From Hygrophila difformis (lineage: Eukaryota; Streptophyta; Magnoliopsida; Lamiales; Acanthaceae), in NCBI GenBank assembly GCA_030278955.1, contig JAOANR010000002.1, forward strand, positions 20,632,057 through 20,696,056: a stretch of 64,000 bases of DNA, in the 5' to 3' direction. The first letter of the stretch is position 1. Every line of letters begins with the position of its first letter. Below the pieces are notes generated by a model. That model did not search any database. It was not told the origin of the DNA and saw nothing but the letters and a program-made list of their open reading frames with translations. Positions 9,311-21,014 of the stretch are shown here, piece after piece. Position numbers and translations under genes: made by a program.

Positions 9311-9519
9311 CTAGAGGGGACAGGTAGGGGCATCCTCGATGGGGTCGTCCTCATCGCTGGATACGTCAATGGGAACAGCGACGTCGGGGCCAGGGCCCAG
9401 GTTCTGGAGGATCGCCTCACCAACGTCCTGGGTTAGGTTGGTCAGGTCCCAGCCCGGGTTCTCCACTTGCTCTTCCAAGCCATCACTCTGGTCCTGGAGC
9501 TGGGCCACTTGGGCCTGAA
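9311..9519 (-). pseudogene. Truncated coiled-coil pre-gag ORF, copy 2
   Basis: It matches the C-terminal part of the ORF at 2645-3043: the end of the coil and the acidic tail. It is fused at 9517-9519 to LTR sequence by a deletion of about 845 bp that removed the N-terminal half, the leader, the primer site and the first 277 bp of the LTR end. The junction shares only GAA on both sides, which points to microhomology repair. This unit has lost its primer site and cannot replicate on its own. Confidence 0.75.
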
Positions 9520-11957
9520 AGCGAAAATGTTCATAAATAATTCCCCCCAAGTGTATGCGTATGCGTCACTCGACATACTCTGTAAAAGAAAAATGACAAC
9601 GGTTGTCAGTATAAAAATATACTGAGTAAGTTAATCCCTAACTAACAAATAAAAGGGGTTACATGTGTTTAAACTAAAGATTTCGCTTACCATACGTAAA
9701 TTTAAAATACATAATTCATTTGCAGCGGAAAACATGATTGAAGGGCATAATTTTAAAAGCGTAATTAAAAGCATAATTTAAGATGCATAATTTTAAATAC
9801 ATAATTTAAAACATGATAAATACGATTTAAGCATAATGGAACACACACAAGTCTTTTACATTTTATCCCGTAGACTAAGAAGAGGACACCATACCGGGAG
9901 ATCACTAACGAGGCAATCTCAACATAGGACCACTAACGAGGCAGTCCAAACAATGGGAGACCACTAACGAGGCAGTCTCAAAAAGATAGTAGGACCACTA
10001 ACGAGGCGATCCAAAAATACAGCGCGCGAGATCACTAACGAGGCAATCTCAGATAGTAGGGAGACCACTAACGAGGCAGTCTCAAAGATAATGATAGCAT
10101 GAAGATCGGCTCAGCCTAGTGAACGGGATTTTTCGAAAGTTCGTATTTCAATGTTATCAATGATCGATATCGCGTTTTCATAGTTCGAGTTTTCTCAAGT
10201 TCGAAAAATCCTATTCGAGGCAGTTTACGCCTTTCTTAATTAAAAATTCGTCTTTACACCAAAAATTCTGAAATTTTTACAGTAATTCAAAAACACACAC
10301 ACGAACAACTTTCATGTCTTAAGTTTTTGGAAATAAGGTTCCGAGGTGAGTCGAAATTCGAGTTCATTGCAAAGTATAATTTCTGTCTTAAAAACTGGTC
10401 CCGTCACAGGTTCGTGCAACGCCGATTAAAAATTCATTTCAAAACCAATCGATGCGAAATTTTTACAGTAACTACAAAACACGTTAAGGAACAACTTTCA
10501 TGTTTTAAGAATTTGGAAATAATGAATTCTTGGTACTCAAAAATCGACCACAACTCACTGCATACTCGCGGGTTCCGAATAACTTTTAAAACAGTTCTGA
10601 AAATTCGACCGATTGACATATCAAATGAAAACCAAAATCCGGGAAATTTTATATGCATAATCTAGACACAATTATCTACAACTTTTGTTAAGGAATGCAA
10701 AGTTGAATCATTCGAAAAATGGGTGAAAAACCTGCATCAAATTGAATATGGAAAACTGTCACAGTTTAAAAACGTTCGGGTTGTCACAGAAAGTTTACAG
10801 CGTGATTTGGGATAGCAAAACTTAATGTCAACGGCTGAAATTTGGACACAAGATAGATAAAGGTGTTAGGAACAACTTTTATGTTGAAAAGTTTTCGGTT
10901 TGAATTCCCGAAGGTCGGGTTTTAGGCGAGTCTTTGAGATTGGACGAAAATAGGGTTTTTGAAAATCGATTTTTGTTACAAGCCTATATCTCGAGTTTTA
11001 AACAACAAACAACCACGAAAATTTGTGAGTAAGGTTTTAACTTACCGATTTGAAGATTAGGATTACTGGGATGGGTATCCGGATGCTCTAGGGTCGCGAC
11101 AAACGGCCAATCCTTCCGATCGCTTTTCGTTCGTTTTCCGGCGTGAAATCGTAGTAAAGGAAACGGGTTAGATTTTGAGTTTCTAAGTGTTATGGACGAA
11201 TTAAAATGTTAAACCATGGCTTACCAAGAGTCTAGAGGGCAGGGCTTGGTCCCTTTCGCCTCGTCGTCGCCGGAATGTTCGTCGGAAAGTGGATTCGGAG
11301 AGCTTTTGGCTTGGAGAGGAAGAATAGAGGGTGGCTAGGGTTTGTTTTCTGGAAAATATGGGGGAGGGGCGGCCACACAGTCTCTATAACCTTCCCCCAC
11401 TGCCTTGATCCGCTTCCCCTTGATAGGGGACGGATTTTTGGCACGAAAATCACCATGGAAGGAAAGTTTACACCTCCTGCACCTCTGGCGCGCTGGTGAC
11501 GCGCACATAGGCCTTTGTCCGCGCGGGGCACGCGTGGACTGCCCTGGAGTCGCGACACCTCCGTCCGCGCGGTGGCCGCGCGGCGGCGCGCGGAGGGCGC
11601 GGGCCGGCCGGACCGGCCGGTTCGGCGGTCCGCGTGTTCTGTCGGGTCTTTCCTTGCTTTCCCCTATCGGTTTTCTATCCCCTACGTGTTAGCCCGATTC
11701 TTTGGGTCGTCTCCGGTTCGGAATCTTTACCTTAAACTTGTTACGAGTTCGGCTTATCGCTCGTAACATTTCCGTGTCCTAATTAGTCTAGTCTAAATTG
11801 GTTCCAACTCCTCCTATCGTCCTTGTGATCTATTTTGTGATTTATTTCGTGACTGAACTTAGAAATTAGTTCCAAGCTGCCTACGTACCCTGTGAAGGGA
11901 TCAAGTCATGACGTAGTTCAAAACAATTTGAATTTGTTTTTTTCCTCGGGTGTTACA
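9517..11957 (-). mobile_element. Truncated LTR L2 of the duplicated unit
   Basis: Nearly identical to L1 from 3696 to 6136 and ends in GGGTGTTACA at 11957. It keeps the hairpin array (9898-10083), the splice donor (11224) and the GC block (about 11562-11620). To its right is a different internal piece: a short pol-end remnant (11958-12027), then gag. Confidence 0.85.
9898..10083 (-). repeat. Six-unit covarying hairpin array in L2
   Basis: Same six units as 4077-4262, offset by 5821. The last loop here is ACTAACGAGG where L1 has ACTAATGAGG, so loop and stem drift separately. Confidence 0.85.
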
Positions 11958-12027
11958 TATGTCCCCATAATTGTCTATGTATTATTCACAAAGAGGTTCG
12001 AGTCACGTTGCCTATGATCCTTCCTCA

Positions 12028-13173
12028 TTAAGCTGGTAAGTCAGCTTGATCGATTCCGTTCAATCGTCCTACGACTCTTCCTTGATTTCCTTGTTGATGG
12101 TTTACCAAATCTAGCCTCTTCTCTATCATCTCTTCACGAACATCGCATTCCCTAATCATGTGGTCTTCCCCAACACATCTATAACAAGTCCTGCGCCTTG
12201 GGCATTCGCGCACCAGATGGGCTTGGTGGCACTGCGGGCAACGTGTTACGGTTGTACGACGTATGCCATTTCTCCCATTATTGAAACCCTTATTCTCGTT
12301 CTTCTTCGGTTCATTGAACCTAGTTTGACCATCATTCTCCCTAAAATTTCCATTGCTATTGTTTCGATTCTTTTTCTCAAATTCTTGCGAGTCCTTGCTC
12401 GACTCCCCATTTCCTTTAAGCTTCAGTTGCTGGACTCGATCAATTGCTACAGCTCGATCATAAACCGTCTGCAGGTTTGTGAATTGTCCTACTGCAAGTA
12501 TCTCCCGGATACTAAGGTTCAGACCCATCTCGAATTTCTGAGCCTTGTCAGAGCCGGTTGGTACTATCCGCGTAGCAAATCGCACCAATTCTTTGAATTT
12601 GGTGTAGTACTCTTGTACTGTTTGCGCACCTTGTCTGAGGTTGATGAACTCCTCGTATTTCGCAGTCTTGGTGCTCAGTGGGTAGAATCTTTCCCTCACG
12701 GCTTCCTTAAGTTCTTCCCAGGTGTAGGTTTTTTCGTCTTCCTCTGAATTTGTTCGAAGGTTTTGCCACCACTCATTGGCTTCGCCTCCTAAGTAGTAGG
12801 TCGCCGCGTATATCTTCTCATCATCAGGGCATTTGATAGCATTCAAGAGCTTATCAAAGGTGCGGATCCAACCTTCCAACTTGGCCGGATCCTCTCGGCC
12901 GTCATAATGGGGTGGGTTGTAGGGGTTTACCAATGCTAAGTAGTTCACTTGGGCTACTGGCGGAGGTACTACTGCTTGTGCCCTATGCACCTCAGCATTT
13001 CCTAATGCTACAAGGATTTCCTCTACAGTTTTTAAACGTTCTTCCATGTTGTTGGGTTCAGGAGACACTCGTTCTCCTAGGTTCTGAGGAATCTCATTGT
13101 TGTTAGGCACGTTGGATAAGTCAGCGTCAATGTCGTTTGGACTTACCTTCCTCGGTTTTCTCCTAGGTGCCAT
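12028..13173 (-). CDS. gag: Tekay-like Gag (capsid and nucleocapsid), pol deleted
   Basis: An open ORF from MAPRRK (start 13173) to a stop at 12028; an upstream in-frame Met at 13251 is less likely because the related gag at 57103 also starts MAPR. The capsid region has the plant Retrotrans_gag pattern: NPYNPPHYDGREDPAKLEGW, ATYYLGGEANEWW, RERFYPLSTKTAKYEEF and QTVQEYYTKFKELVRFA. Two zinc knuckles near the end are C-x2-C-x3-H-x4-C (CPQCHQAHLVREC) and C-x2-C-x4-H-x4-C (CYRCVGEDHMIREC), for RNA binding. The ORF stops just after ADLP, where the intact family runs on into protease. A gag-only element could still package RNA; that is inference. Confidence 0.8.
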   Translation of the reverse strand: MAPRRKPRKVSPNDIDADLSNVPNNNEIPQNLGERVSPEPNNMEERLKTVEEILVALGNAEVHRAQAVVPPPVAQVNYLALVNPYNPPHYDGREDPAKLEGWIRTFDKLLNAIKCPDDEKIYAATYYLGGEANEWWQNLRTNSEEDEKTYTWEELKEAVRERFYPLSTKTAKYEEFINLRQGAQTVQEYYTKFKELVRFATRIVPTGSDKAQKFEMGLNLSIREILAVGQFTNLQTVYDRAVAIDRVQQLKLKGNGESSKDSQEFEKKNRNNSNGNFRENDGQTRFNEPKKNENKGFNNGRNGIRRTTVTRCPQCHQAHLVRECPRRRTCYRCVGEDHMIRECDVREEMIEKRLDLVNHQQGNQGRVVGRLNGIDQADLPA

Positions 13174-13728
13174 TTCTCTGTTATTAAGCACGCGAAGATG
13201 AGTTTCTAAGTGATCATGATCTAGGACTAAGGCAACGTTAGTCTTTAGCAAGCGCTCCTAAGTCAAGGTCATGTCGAGTTCTAAGGTAGGAGTGTTTCCT
13301 ATCACCGATAATTCACATAAAAAAAAAAGTTAGTGTAAATATTTATGTATATATGCAATGCAATGCAATCCCCCCCGAAGCTAATGTATATTTTACTTAT
13401 ATCTATCTTCCATGAATTTAAAAATAAGTTTATTCCATAGAGGTAATATTTTAAAATTTAAAAATAATAATAGTAGTTAAAAGTCTTGGGCCTCTATATT
13501 GGGCCAAAATAATAAATATTTGGGCTTTATTTAAAATACCGGTATTGGGCCTTAAAACAATTGGGCTTAAAAAAATGGAGCTCACAATAGTAAGTATATA
13601 AAGTATTGGGCTAAAAATTTGGGCCTTAACTTCAAAGTAATAATTGAGCTCTTTAAAATATAATACTAGTTTAGAAATAATAACTTTAAAAATAATAATA
13701 CTTAAAAATAATAGTTTAAAAATATTCT
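13174..13728 (-). other. Leader of I3
   Basis: A stretch between primer site and gag, AT-rich toward the primer site, with repeated short phrases such as TTGGGC. It has no ORF on the sense strand. On the minus strand AACAG lies 3 nt before the gag ATG, a candidate splice acceptor for the LTR donor at 15782. Confidence 0.4.
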
Positions 13729-13742
13729 GGGCTCTGATACCA
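13729..13742 (-). other. Primer binding site, initiator-Met tRNA
   Basis: TGGTATCAGAGCCC on the minus strand, 3 nt from the LTR that starts at 13746. Confidence 0.9.
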
Positions 13743-13745
13743 CTT

Positions 13746-16639
13746 TGTAACACCCCGGTTTTGATAACCCATGCCGGGATGTCACCGCCACACCTCCCTA
13801 GCAAGACACGGTTTCTCCGAGCTTGCTAAAGAGATGCAAGGCTTTGGTTTTTCAGAATTTAAAACATTCAAACAGACCATTGTAATATAACTTAAAAATC
13901 ATCATATCAAAGTTGCAGCGGAGAATAATATTTAAATACATGTATTGCAGCAGAATTTAAATATAGGGCCCACATGGCCAAAACACGGGTTAAACAGGCC
14001 CGTTGATGCAAGTCGTAACTAAATGCAGGAATTTAAAATAGAGTTTTCCCCAAATGTTCCCATGTATGCATATGATGATGTATAATCCTCATACTCTGAA
14101 AGAAAATGGGGAAAACGGTTTGGGTCAGCAAAACGTGCTGAGTAAGTTAATAAAAACATGCTTGTAGGTAGTACGCAATTTAAGTTAATCATCCACTAGT
14201 AAATAAATGACATAATTTAAAACAAGGATTTCCACGTGATCATAATTCAACTTACATGGTAAAATAAATCTAAGGCATAATTTAAACAAAGAAAATATTC
14301 AAGTCTTTTAATTTTCTCGTGACTTCAGGATTTGGTATTTTAAGGTTTTCACTCTCACTTTTGTTCGATATGATCTAGTATAATTTGTTCTTGGGGAATC
14401 GAACCCGTAAGAATTTAAACGAATCCTGGGGAATCGAACCAGTAGGAATGAACACACGTCCTGGGGAATCGAACCCGCAGGAAAACAAACAATCGCCCTT
14501 GGGGAATCGAACCCGCAAGAACTCAAATACATCCTAGGGATTGAACCCATAGGAATCAACACACATCCTAGGGAATCGAACCCGCAGGAAAACAAACAAT
14601 CGCCCTTGGGGAATCGAACCCGCAAGAACTCAAATACATCTTAGGGAATTGAACCCATAGGAATCAACACACATCCTGGGGAATCGAACCCGCAGGAAAT
14701 CAAACAATCGCCCTTGGGGAATCGAAACCGCAAGGTAAGAACACATTTCGCAAATTTCACAAGTCTCTCAAAATATAACTTTACACAAGTCGCTGTCTTA
14801 CTCCATATTTATTTAAAAATTCATTTTATGTCCAAAAATTCTGAAATTTCACCAGTATCTCGAAAACACAGAGACGAACAAGTTTTGTGTTTTAAGTTTC
14901 TCGATCCGGGTTAAGGAAACGAGTCAAAAATCAAGTCTTCCACATAAGTAGTATGCTGTCAGGTTTCAGATTTGACACAGTTTCAAAACTCGACATTGTG
15001 ACACATCAAATGGACTCCAAAAATTCTGAAATTTTATACACACATACTAGACATGATTATCTACAACTTTTATTTAGATTGCAAAGACTAGATCGGAATA
15101 GAAGTTATAGAAACATGCTCTTCAATTTCGGACATATGCACTGTCAGTTTTTCGAAAAGAGTTTGGAAAAGAGTTTACGTTCGACGCGATTTGAGGTAGC
15201 AAACGTTGATAAAAATCTCTGAAATTTCTACACAACATAGAATAATGTGTTAGGATCAAAGTTCTAGTTTTGCGTTTTTCGGTTTGAACTCTCGAAATAA
15301 GGGTTTTGGTCGGATTTCAAATCTATCACCGTTTCAAGATCAACTCTTAAGGCAGGTTGGTTCTCGGCCATTTTCGGATATCAAAACACAATGAATAATT
15401 ATGAAAATTTTACACAAACTAGATCTGTCTTAGGAATGATTTTTGTGTTTTTAGTTTTTCCGTTTGAGCAGTTTTAAGGGTTCGAAAAATTTATACCAAA
15501 TTGCTGCGCCGTGGGTTTTTCGTGTTGACAGATTTTAGAGTTCATTCAATCCCTATGTTCGGTTGCTTTTTAAATCACCCAAAACCAAGTAAGCATTAAC
15601 TTATAGTGGGATGATGTCTAGGACATCTCTGGATCGATCGGGGCGCCCACGCTTGCTACGAACACGTCCCAATTACTCTGTCTCTTCTCCGTTGGCCCCA
15701 AAACGAAAATGAAAGTAAAAATCTAGGGTTAGATCGGATTTTTGGACTCAAAAATTTAGACGAAAACCTATGAACGACTTACCAATGATTCAAGGACTGT
15801 AATCGATGATCTACACTCTTCCTTGGTCGTCGTCGGTTGCCGGAAACTCGTCGGAAGGTCGCCGGAAAGTCGTCGGGTAGGTGTTTGGCTTTGGGAGAGT
15901 TTGAGAGTGAGGAGAAGGGTTTGGAGGCTGACAATGGAGTGGGAGATTAGTCTCCCTTGACCTAATAGCCTTTCCCCCGACTGGGATTGGCTTTCCTTAG
16001 TCGGGGTCGAAAATTATGGTAAGAAATCGCCAAAATCGCGCTTGGCAGCTGGTTCTGTGTAATGGCGCGGGGTTGGCGCGGTGTATGTGGAAACCCCGCG
16101 CGGAGGGTGCGCGGCCCGGTCGGGGCCGTGCGTCGGGACTGGGCCGTGCGATCCCGTCGGGCCTTTTCTCCTCTCTTTCGGGTTTCCATCCTCCTACATT
16201 TTCGGGCTCGATTTTTTTTCCGGGTCATTCTCGGATCACGATTCCTATCTTAAATCTATTTTGACTTGAAATTGATTTCGTGTTTGAAATCTTAAGTCCG
16301 TCGGTTTCGGATTTGCCGGCTTCTAATTCGTCGTCTTTTGGCTCCTGTGCAATAATTTATCTAATTAAATTATTTCCGACTTCACGGGTTCTTGGAATTA
16401 AAATTCTTTTCCTTCTTGAATTTAATTTCAATTCTTTTGGGATTAATCCATGGAATATCTTCGGGCTTTCTTTCCCTCTTTTATTCCTTTTTGAATTTTT
16501 GAATCTATCGGCGTTTCATTTTCGAGTAATAATTTATTGTGATAAATTATTTTCTTCTTCCCGGAGATAATTCGACCTTGATCAAATTAAAAAACTAATT
16601 ATATTCCTTTGGACGCCGATAAAAATCTCGGGTATTACA
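13746..16639 (-). mobile_element. Tekay-like LTR L3 (2894 bp)
   Basis: Bounded by TGTAACACCC at 13746 and GGGTATTACA ending at 16639. Its U3 end (16260-16639) is of a different type from L1. A splice donor ATTG-GTAAGTCG lies at 15782 and a GC-rich U3 block at 16070-16145. It carries a ten-unit hairpin array (14388-14735) at the place where L1 has its own, unrelated array. The right flank is Athila-2 sequence, so this chain appears to have inserted into, or recombined with, Athila-2 at 16639/16640. Confidence 0.8.
14388..14735 (-). repeat. Ten-unit array of tRNA T-arm-like hairpins in L3
   Basis: Units begin near 14388, 14424, 14459, 14498, 14532, 14566, 14605, 14639, 14674 and 14712. On the element's sense (minus) strand each has an inner stem GGG/CCC closing a 7-nt loop TTCGATT, so most units contain GGTTCGATTCC, a perfect match to the Pol III B-box/T-arm consensus. 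The outer stems change together: TCCTG/CAGGA, CTTG/CAAG, TCCTA/TAGGA and TTCTT/AAGAA. Unit 6 has one mismatch; units 1, 2 and 8 have a wobble. Spacers are 10-18 nt. Confidence 0.85.
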
Positions 16640-17318
16640 AAAATAATGAGTAAAAAGTGACTCATGGCTCAAATCTCACATGGAATGGTTGATTCATGTC
16701 ATACAATATTCTCAAATTTAATCTAAACTTAATTCTAACACTTTATCCAATCAAAATTTTCAACATGAAGATTTATTACCCAACAAGATGATTATATCAT
16801 TAGATTTTGATAGCTCAAAACCTCAAGAATGTATTTCATGCATGTCTTTAATTATATTATCCCAATTTAAAATTTTGAAAATTTTATCATAAGCCTAAAT
16901 TCAACATGTGAATTTAGGTGCAGACTTATTCATGCTTTTGCTGGTTATTTAATTTAAAGAAGTAAAAGAGGCAATGTCGACATGCGGAGCATGTCAACAG
17001 TTTGTTTTTCGCCTGACAGTCACTTATTCATCTAGGACTGTCAGTGCATCTTTTCTCAAAAACTGTTTTGGAATGTAAAAATTCTTTTGTTGAAAGCAGT
17101 TAATTACATCTGTTACAAGAGATTTTACTGCAATAAGTTCAAACATGCACAAATGGTAAAAATTCTCTTGTATGATGTTTACATTGAAGCTCATAAAAGA
17201 TGTGATCGTGAGAGTCTCAATCTTTCGGGTCCTGTGGCTGAGAAGATGGTCCAGCATTGACTGTCGGAGGGGGCGGTGGTTTTGGAAGCTGTTGGATCAG
17301 CGCTTGCATCAGGGCAGC

Positions 17319-18398
17319 CTATTGACTCATTGTTGTTTCCATGAATTGCCTCTGCCGTACCGTGTTGTCCAGCAGCAGTTTCTTGAATTCATCATCCCTT
17401 CGTTTTAGTTCTGCCTTCTCCTCTTCCTTTCTCTTCCTTTCCTCTGCTTTTTCTCTTCTATCTGTTGCCCTCCCCAAAATTATTACATCTGCCAAGGACT
17501 TCACACTGTCCGTCATAGTTTTGTTCATGCTACTCACAATTTCCAGGACATGCGAGTCAGCAGGATGTTGAGAAACGTTTTGGCTCGCGGGGGGAATTTG
17601 TGATGGTTGAGCTTTTGGCTGTGGAACTGGATGAGGAATTGGGCTTGGACTTGCTTCCACCGAATCCGATTGGGGTATTTCCACTGGCTGTGCTGAAGTT
17701 CCCGCCTCAGTACGGGACTTCCTTCTCCCTTTTTGGGGCCGGTGGTGGCATTGAGGATCTTATTTGAACTGATGGTGCATCTTCACCAGATATGGAGAAT
17801 GATTGGAGATCCGAATCTTCAGGCAGGCGGGGAAGGGTGTAAGTGATTCTCTCTTAACTTAGCATATAAGGGACTCGAATTGGGGGGGTTCTGTCCAACT
17901 GTAGCTTGTCCAGCAAATTCGGTTAAGTCGACCCCTTGATCCTGGCAAATCCTTCTGATCAGGTTGGAATAGCATAGGGCTTGTTTTTGTTGGATCCTGG
18001 TGGTCATAACCTTAAAACCATGCTGGCCCACATTCATTCAGACTATGCCACAGCTTCACAAACCCCATTAAGATACTCGCAGAAGTAGTTTGTGGGTGCG
18101 AACTTGGTTTAATTCTGGCCATTAAAATTTAAATGTGGGCATGAAATGCAGTTTCAGCTCTGTGGCTTTGAATGTTGTGACAGTTGGTGGCCTCTTTGTT
18201 AAGCTGTCGGCTATGACTTTATAAGTGGAATTTCTCTTTCTCTTACCCCTCTTGTTGAAAATTTCGTCCCTTGGGATTTCATTGGGGTGATTTGGTGTGC
18301 CAAGGGACCTGTTTAAATATTTTGGTGAGATGTCGATTGTGTGCCCCCTGACCCAGGTTGTCCTTGTCCCTTCATTGATATTGCTTAAAAATTCTTTT
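17319..18398 (-). pseudogene. Athila-2 env-position ORF3, C-terminal part, interrupted
   Basis: Minus-strand reading frames match ORF3 of Athila-1 (24771-26078): NVG followed by HGFKVMTT, a SNLIRRIC-QGVDLTEFA segment (compare PNLIRRICEAQGVDLTVFA), a proline-rich linker, then a charged coiled coil (EEEKAELKRRDDEFKKLLLD). Frameshifts and stops break it, for example between 17684 and 17819. The N-terminal part is on the far side of Athila-1, from 42539 to 42771, so the same gene was cut by that insertion. This is a Transposase_32-like protein of unknown function. Confidence 0.7.
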
Positions 18399-18403
18399 GT
18401 AAG
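18399..18403. other. Target-site duplication of Athila-1, left copy
   Basis: GTAAG directly left of the LTR start TGAAAC at 18404. The identical GTAAG is at 42534-42538, directly right of the other LTR. Five bases is the normal length for this superfamily. Confidence 0.9.
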
Positions 18404-21014
18404 TGAAACTTTTGACGAGCTTCATCAACACGAGTAATTTTCTGAAATATCAGGTTTGGATTTATTAAATGAAAAGAGTTATGATTTAGGGAAGGGGTTT
18501 AAGGATATATTATGATTTCCCTTTTTTTATTACTCATGTGGGGTGTTTTAATCTCAAACGGCGCTGTGGTCCTTCCCGCCATGAAACTTTTGACAAATAT
18601 CACGGTGCAACCGGCATTGACCTTCAGTCTGTCACCCTGAAAGTCCCTGGTATCTGCGCCATGATACTTCTCATAATTTCATGTCACGAAAGCACCTGCC
18701 ATGAAGCTTTTGAACATTTTCCCACTGTATGAGTATTTTCCCAAAATGTTGTGTTTTTATTTACTCGTGTCAAGAAACTGTGCTCCCGAAAGCGCACGGG
18801 TCAAAAATTGCAGTAATTTATAGTAAGTACCGGATCGTTCACTGGAGGATGTGCGATGGAAGCAGGGCCCACGTCGTTTACTAAGATTTTCCACTCGGTT
18901 ACTCGTTTCAAGTTTTGCAAGAGTTTCTAACAACTACTTGACATAATTTAAACCCGATCATGAAAGCAGTAAAAATTATTCTACAAAGCGTGGTAAATCA
19001 TATCTAGGAAAGCAAGTAAATCTATACTACGAAAGCAATATAAAATTATGCTACGCTATCTAGAAAGCAGGTTTAAATATGACAGAAGGGACAGGGAGGA
19101 AATAATAAAGATTGGACAAGATTCAGATGAAACACAATTAAACTTCCATTTTTAATACACAGATCTTAGTTTGGGATAATCCTCTAGTTAGCTAACTCTC
19201 ATGCTTTCTACACCATGTTCCCTTTAACAGACAGGTACTTACGGTAAGAATTTACATGCTCTTAAGACAACAATTTCTAAGATACCACAGACTTATAACT
19301 CCCTCCACAGGCCTTGTGAAGTTACATTACATATCTGTGGTGGATAAGCAACACCTAACATATCATTAGTTGACATGCCAAGTACTCCTATCATTCCCCC
19401 ATGTCACACCCAAAGTTTCAAATCAAGCCCCAAACCATTCCATAACTCTCAAACCTTTTAACAGATGGACAACCCCTAATTCTTTCGAGTGACCTCTATG
19501 AAAGCATTTAAAAGGAAAGCAGTAAAGAAAGCTGTAAAGAAAGCATTTAAATCTATCACTCGGAATCGTTAAAAACGTCTCTTTCCGTTAGTATAAAAGA
19601 GCCCCTGGTCTTGGTGACCAGATGCAGATCAAGAACCCCCGAGATATCAATAAGCCACAGAGCTTACAACATTTTGGTAGTTATGAGATACAAACTAAAT
19701 GAAACAGATCCATAAATGAACCTATTCCGGATGTACTCACTCAAGACTCAATTCTAGACTTTGGTAGAAGAAGATAGTAGTCGAAGGAATACTCGACCTT
19801 ACCTTAGAAATTCACCAAGGCCTATATGTTGTTCCTCTAGTATTATTTATCACATCTCGTCTATACCCAAGTGGATATTGACTTAATGCGATATCTAATA
19901 TCAGATTTCCAACATACATCAATTTTGAGAAGCAAATGAATATTTGAAAATCATTCCCTAAACAGGTACTAAACTCTCAATTAAAACACAGATCCTTTCA
20001 GTCTAGTCGAGACCTAATCGCTGACTCTGCTTCTAAGCTCTCAAAATCAACCCCCAGTGGAATATGAATTAGTCATAACTGTTGAATTTATCCCTTACTC
20101 AGATCCGGATTTTACAAAGGAATTTTTGTTGGAAATTTATTATGCAGCATCTGATTTAAATCAAGACTTCTGTGTCCAAGGAGAAGGATCCCCAAAATAA
20201 TAGTAAGACCAGAACATCTACATAATAGTATCATGCATACATGTATATGAAAAGGAAAATAAAATACCCCAAAATATATGGTGGGGTTAGACGGAATGCG
20301 ATACACAAAGATGGATTAGCCTGAGATGAGAAGAAATCGGCTAAAAGGAGTGCCAGAGATAGTTGGGGTTTTCCGGACTGCAAACATCTGCTGTCCGGTT
20401 CCCAATTTTCCCAGATGATTGATTTTAGACAAAAAGAATTCCAAACAACGGTGACCGCCGCCATTTAGTTTTCTTTTGTCTGTGAGTGGAAGAATAACCC
20501 ACATGTTTCTTGCTGTAATATTTCTCAATTGATGTTGGTCGTCATCAATTAATACTATTGCAGCTTGAATTCAGGTTGAGAAATTAAGATAAGGAAAATT
20601 AAAACTGTATCTGATTAGGAATTGGCTGAGTGACTAATCGAAACTCTTGTAAAGAGAACGCTCGCCGGAGCTTCCACCAACCACTAACCAGATCATGCAA
20701 AATAACAGACAATAATTGACACACAGAAGACGGGTTAGTCGATATCCCTGCGAAGGGACCTTTCACCAACATTAATCTGTGGTGTTTCTCATTATCCGTT
20801 CATACACACAATGAAAGAGAAAACATAAAAGCAAGAAAATATTTTTTGGTATTGTGTGGGTGTTAAGCACACAATAGGTAGACACTAGAGGGTTGAAATG
20901 TGTAATGGATAGAAATCAGATGGACTGGGCCGAGGCCCAGTACACCCATGCAACTTACACAAATCATGAGAGAAAATGTTTTTGGAGTTTTCAAAATAGA
21001 AGGGATAGTTCAAT

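Larger units (their letters stand above)
11958..13745 (-). mobile_element. Internal remnant I3 (gag only)
   Basis: In sense order it holds a primer site (13729-13742), a leader, gag (13173 to 12028), then about 70 bp like the extreme 3' end of a Tekay internal region (compare 47525-47605). Protease, RT, RNase H and integrase are missing through one internal deletion that starts right after the gag/protease junction. It has no pre-gag coiled-coil ORF, unlike I1 and the 52-58 kb element. Confidence 0.7.
16640..18403 (-). mobile_element. Left part of an older Athila-like element (Athila-2)
   Basis: From about 16645 the sequence matches the region downstream of the env-position ORFs of Athila-1 (24197 onward), then the last of those ORFs. 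It is interrupted at 18403 by Athila-1 and goes on at 42539. Its 3' LTR is not present to the left, where Tekay LTR L3 begins. A 7-bp hairpin GACATGC/GCATGTC at 16979-16995 has an equivalent in Athila-1 (24534-24558). Confidence 0.75.

Noticed and set aside
14388..14735. CRISPR-like array (regular repeats with short spacers)
   Set aside because: The genome is plant, the spacers are themselves similar between units, no cas genes exist, and the array lies wholly inside an LTR. It is a hairpin minisatellite.
14388..14735. Cluster of real tRNA genes, because of B-box matches
   Set aside because: Only a T-arm-like hairpin is present in each 34-39 nt unit. There is no A box, acceptor stem or anticodon arm.
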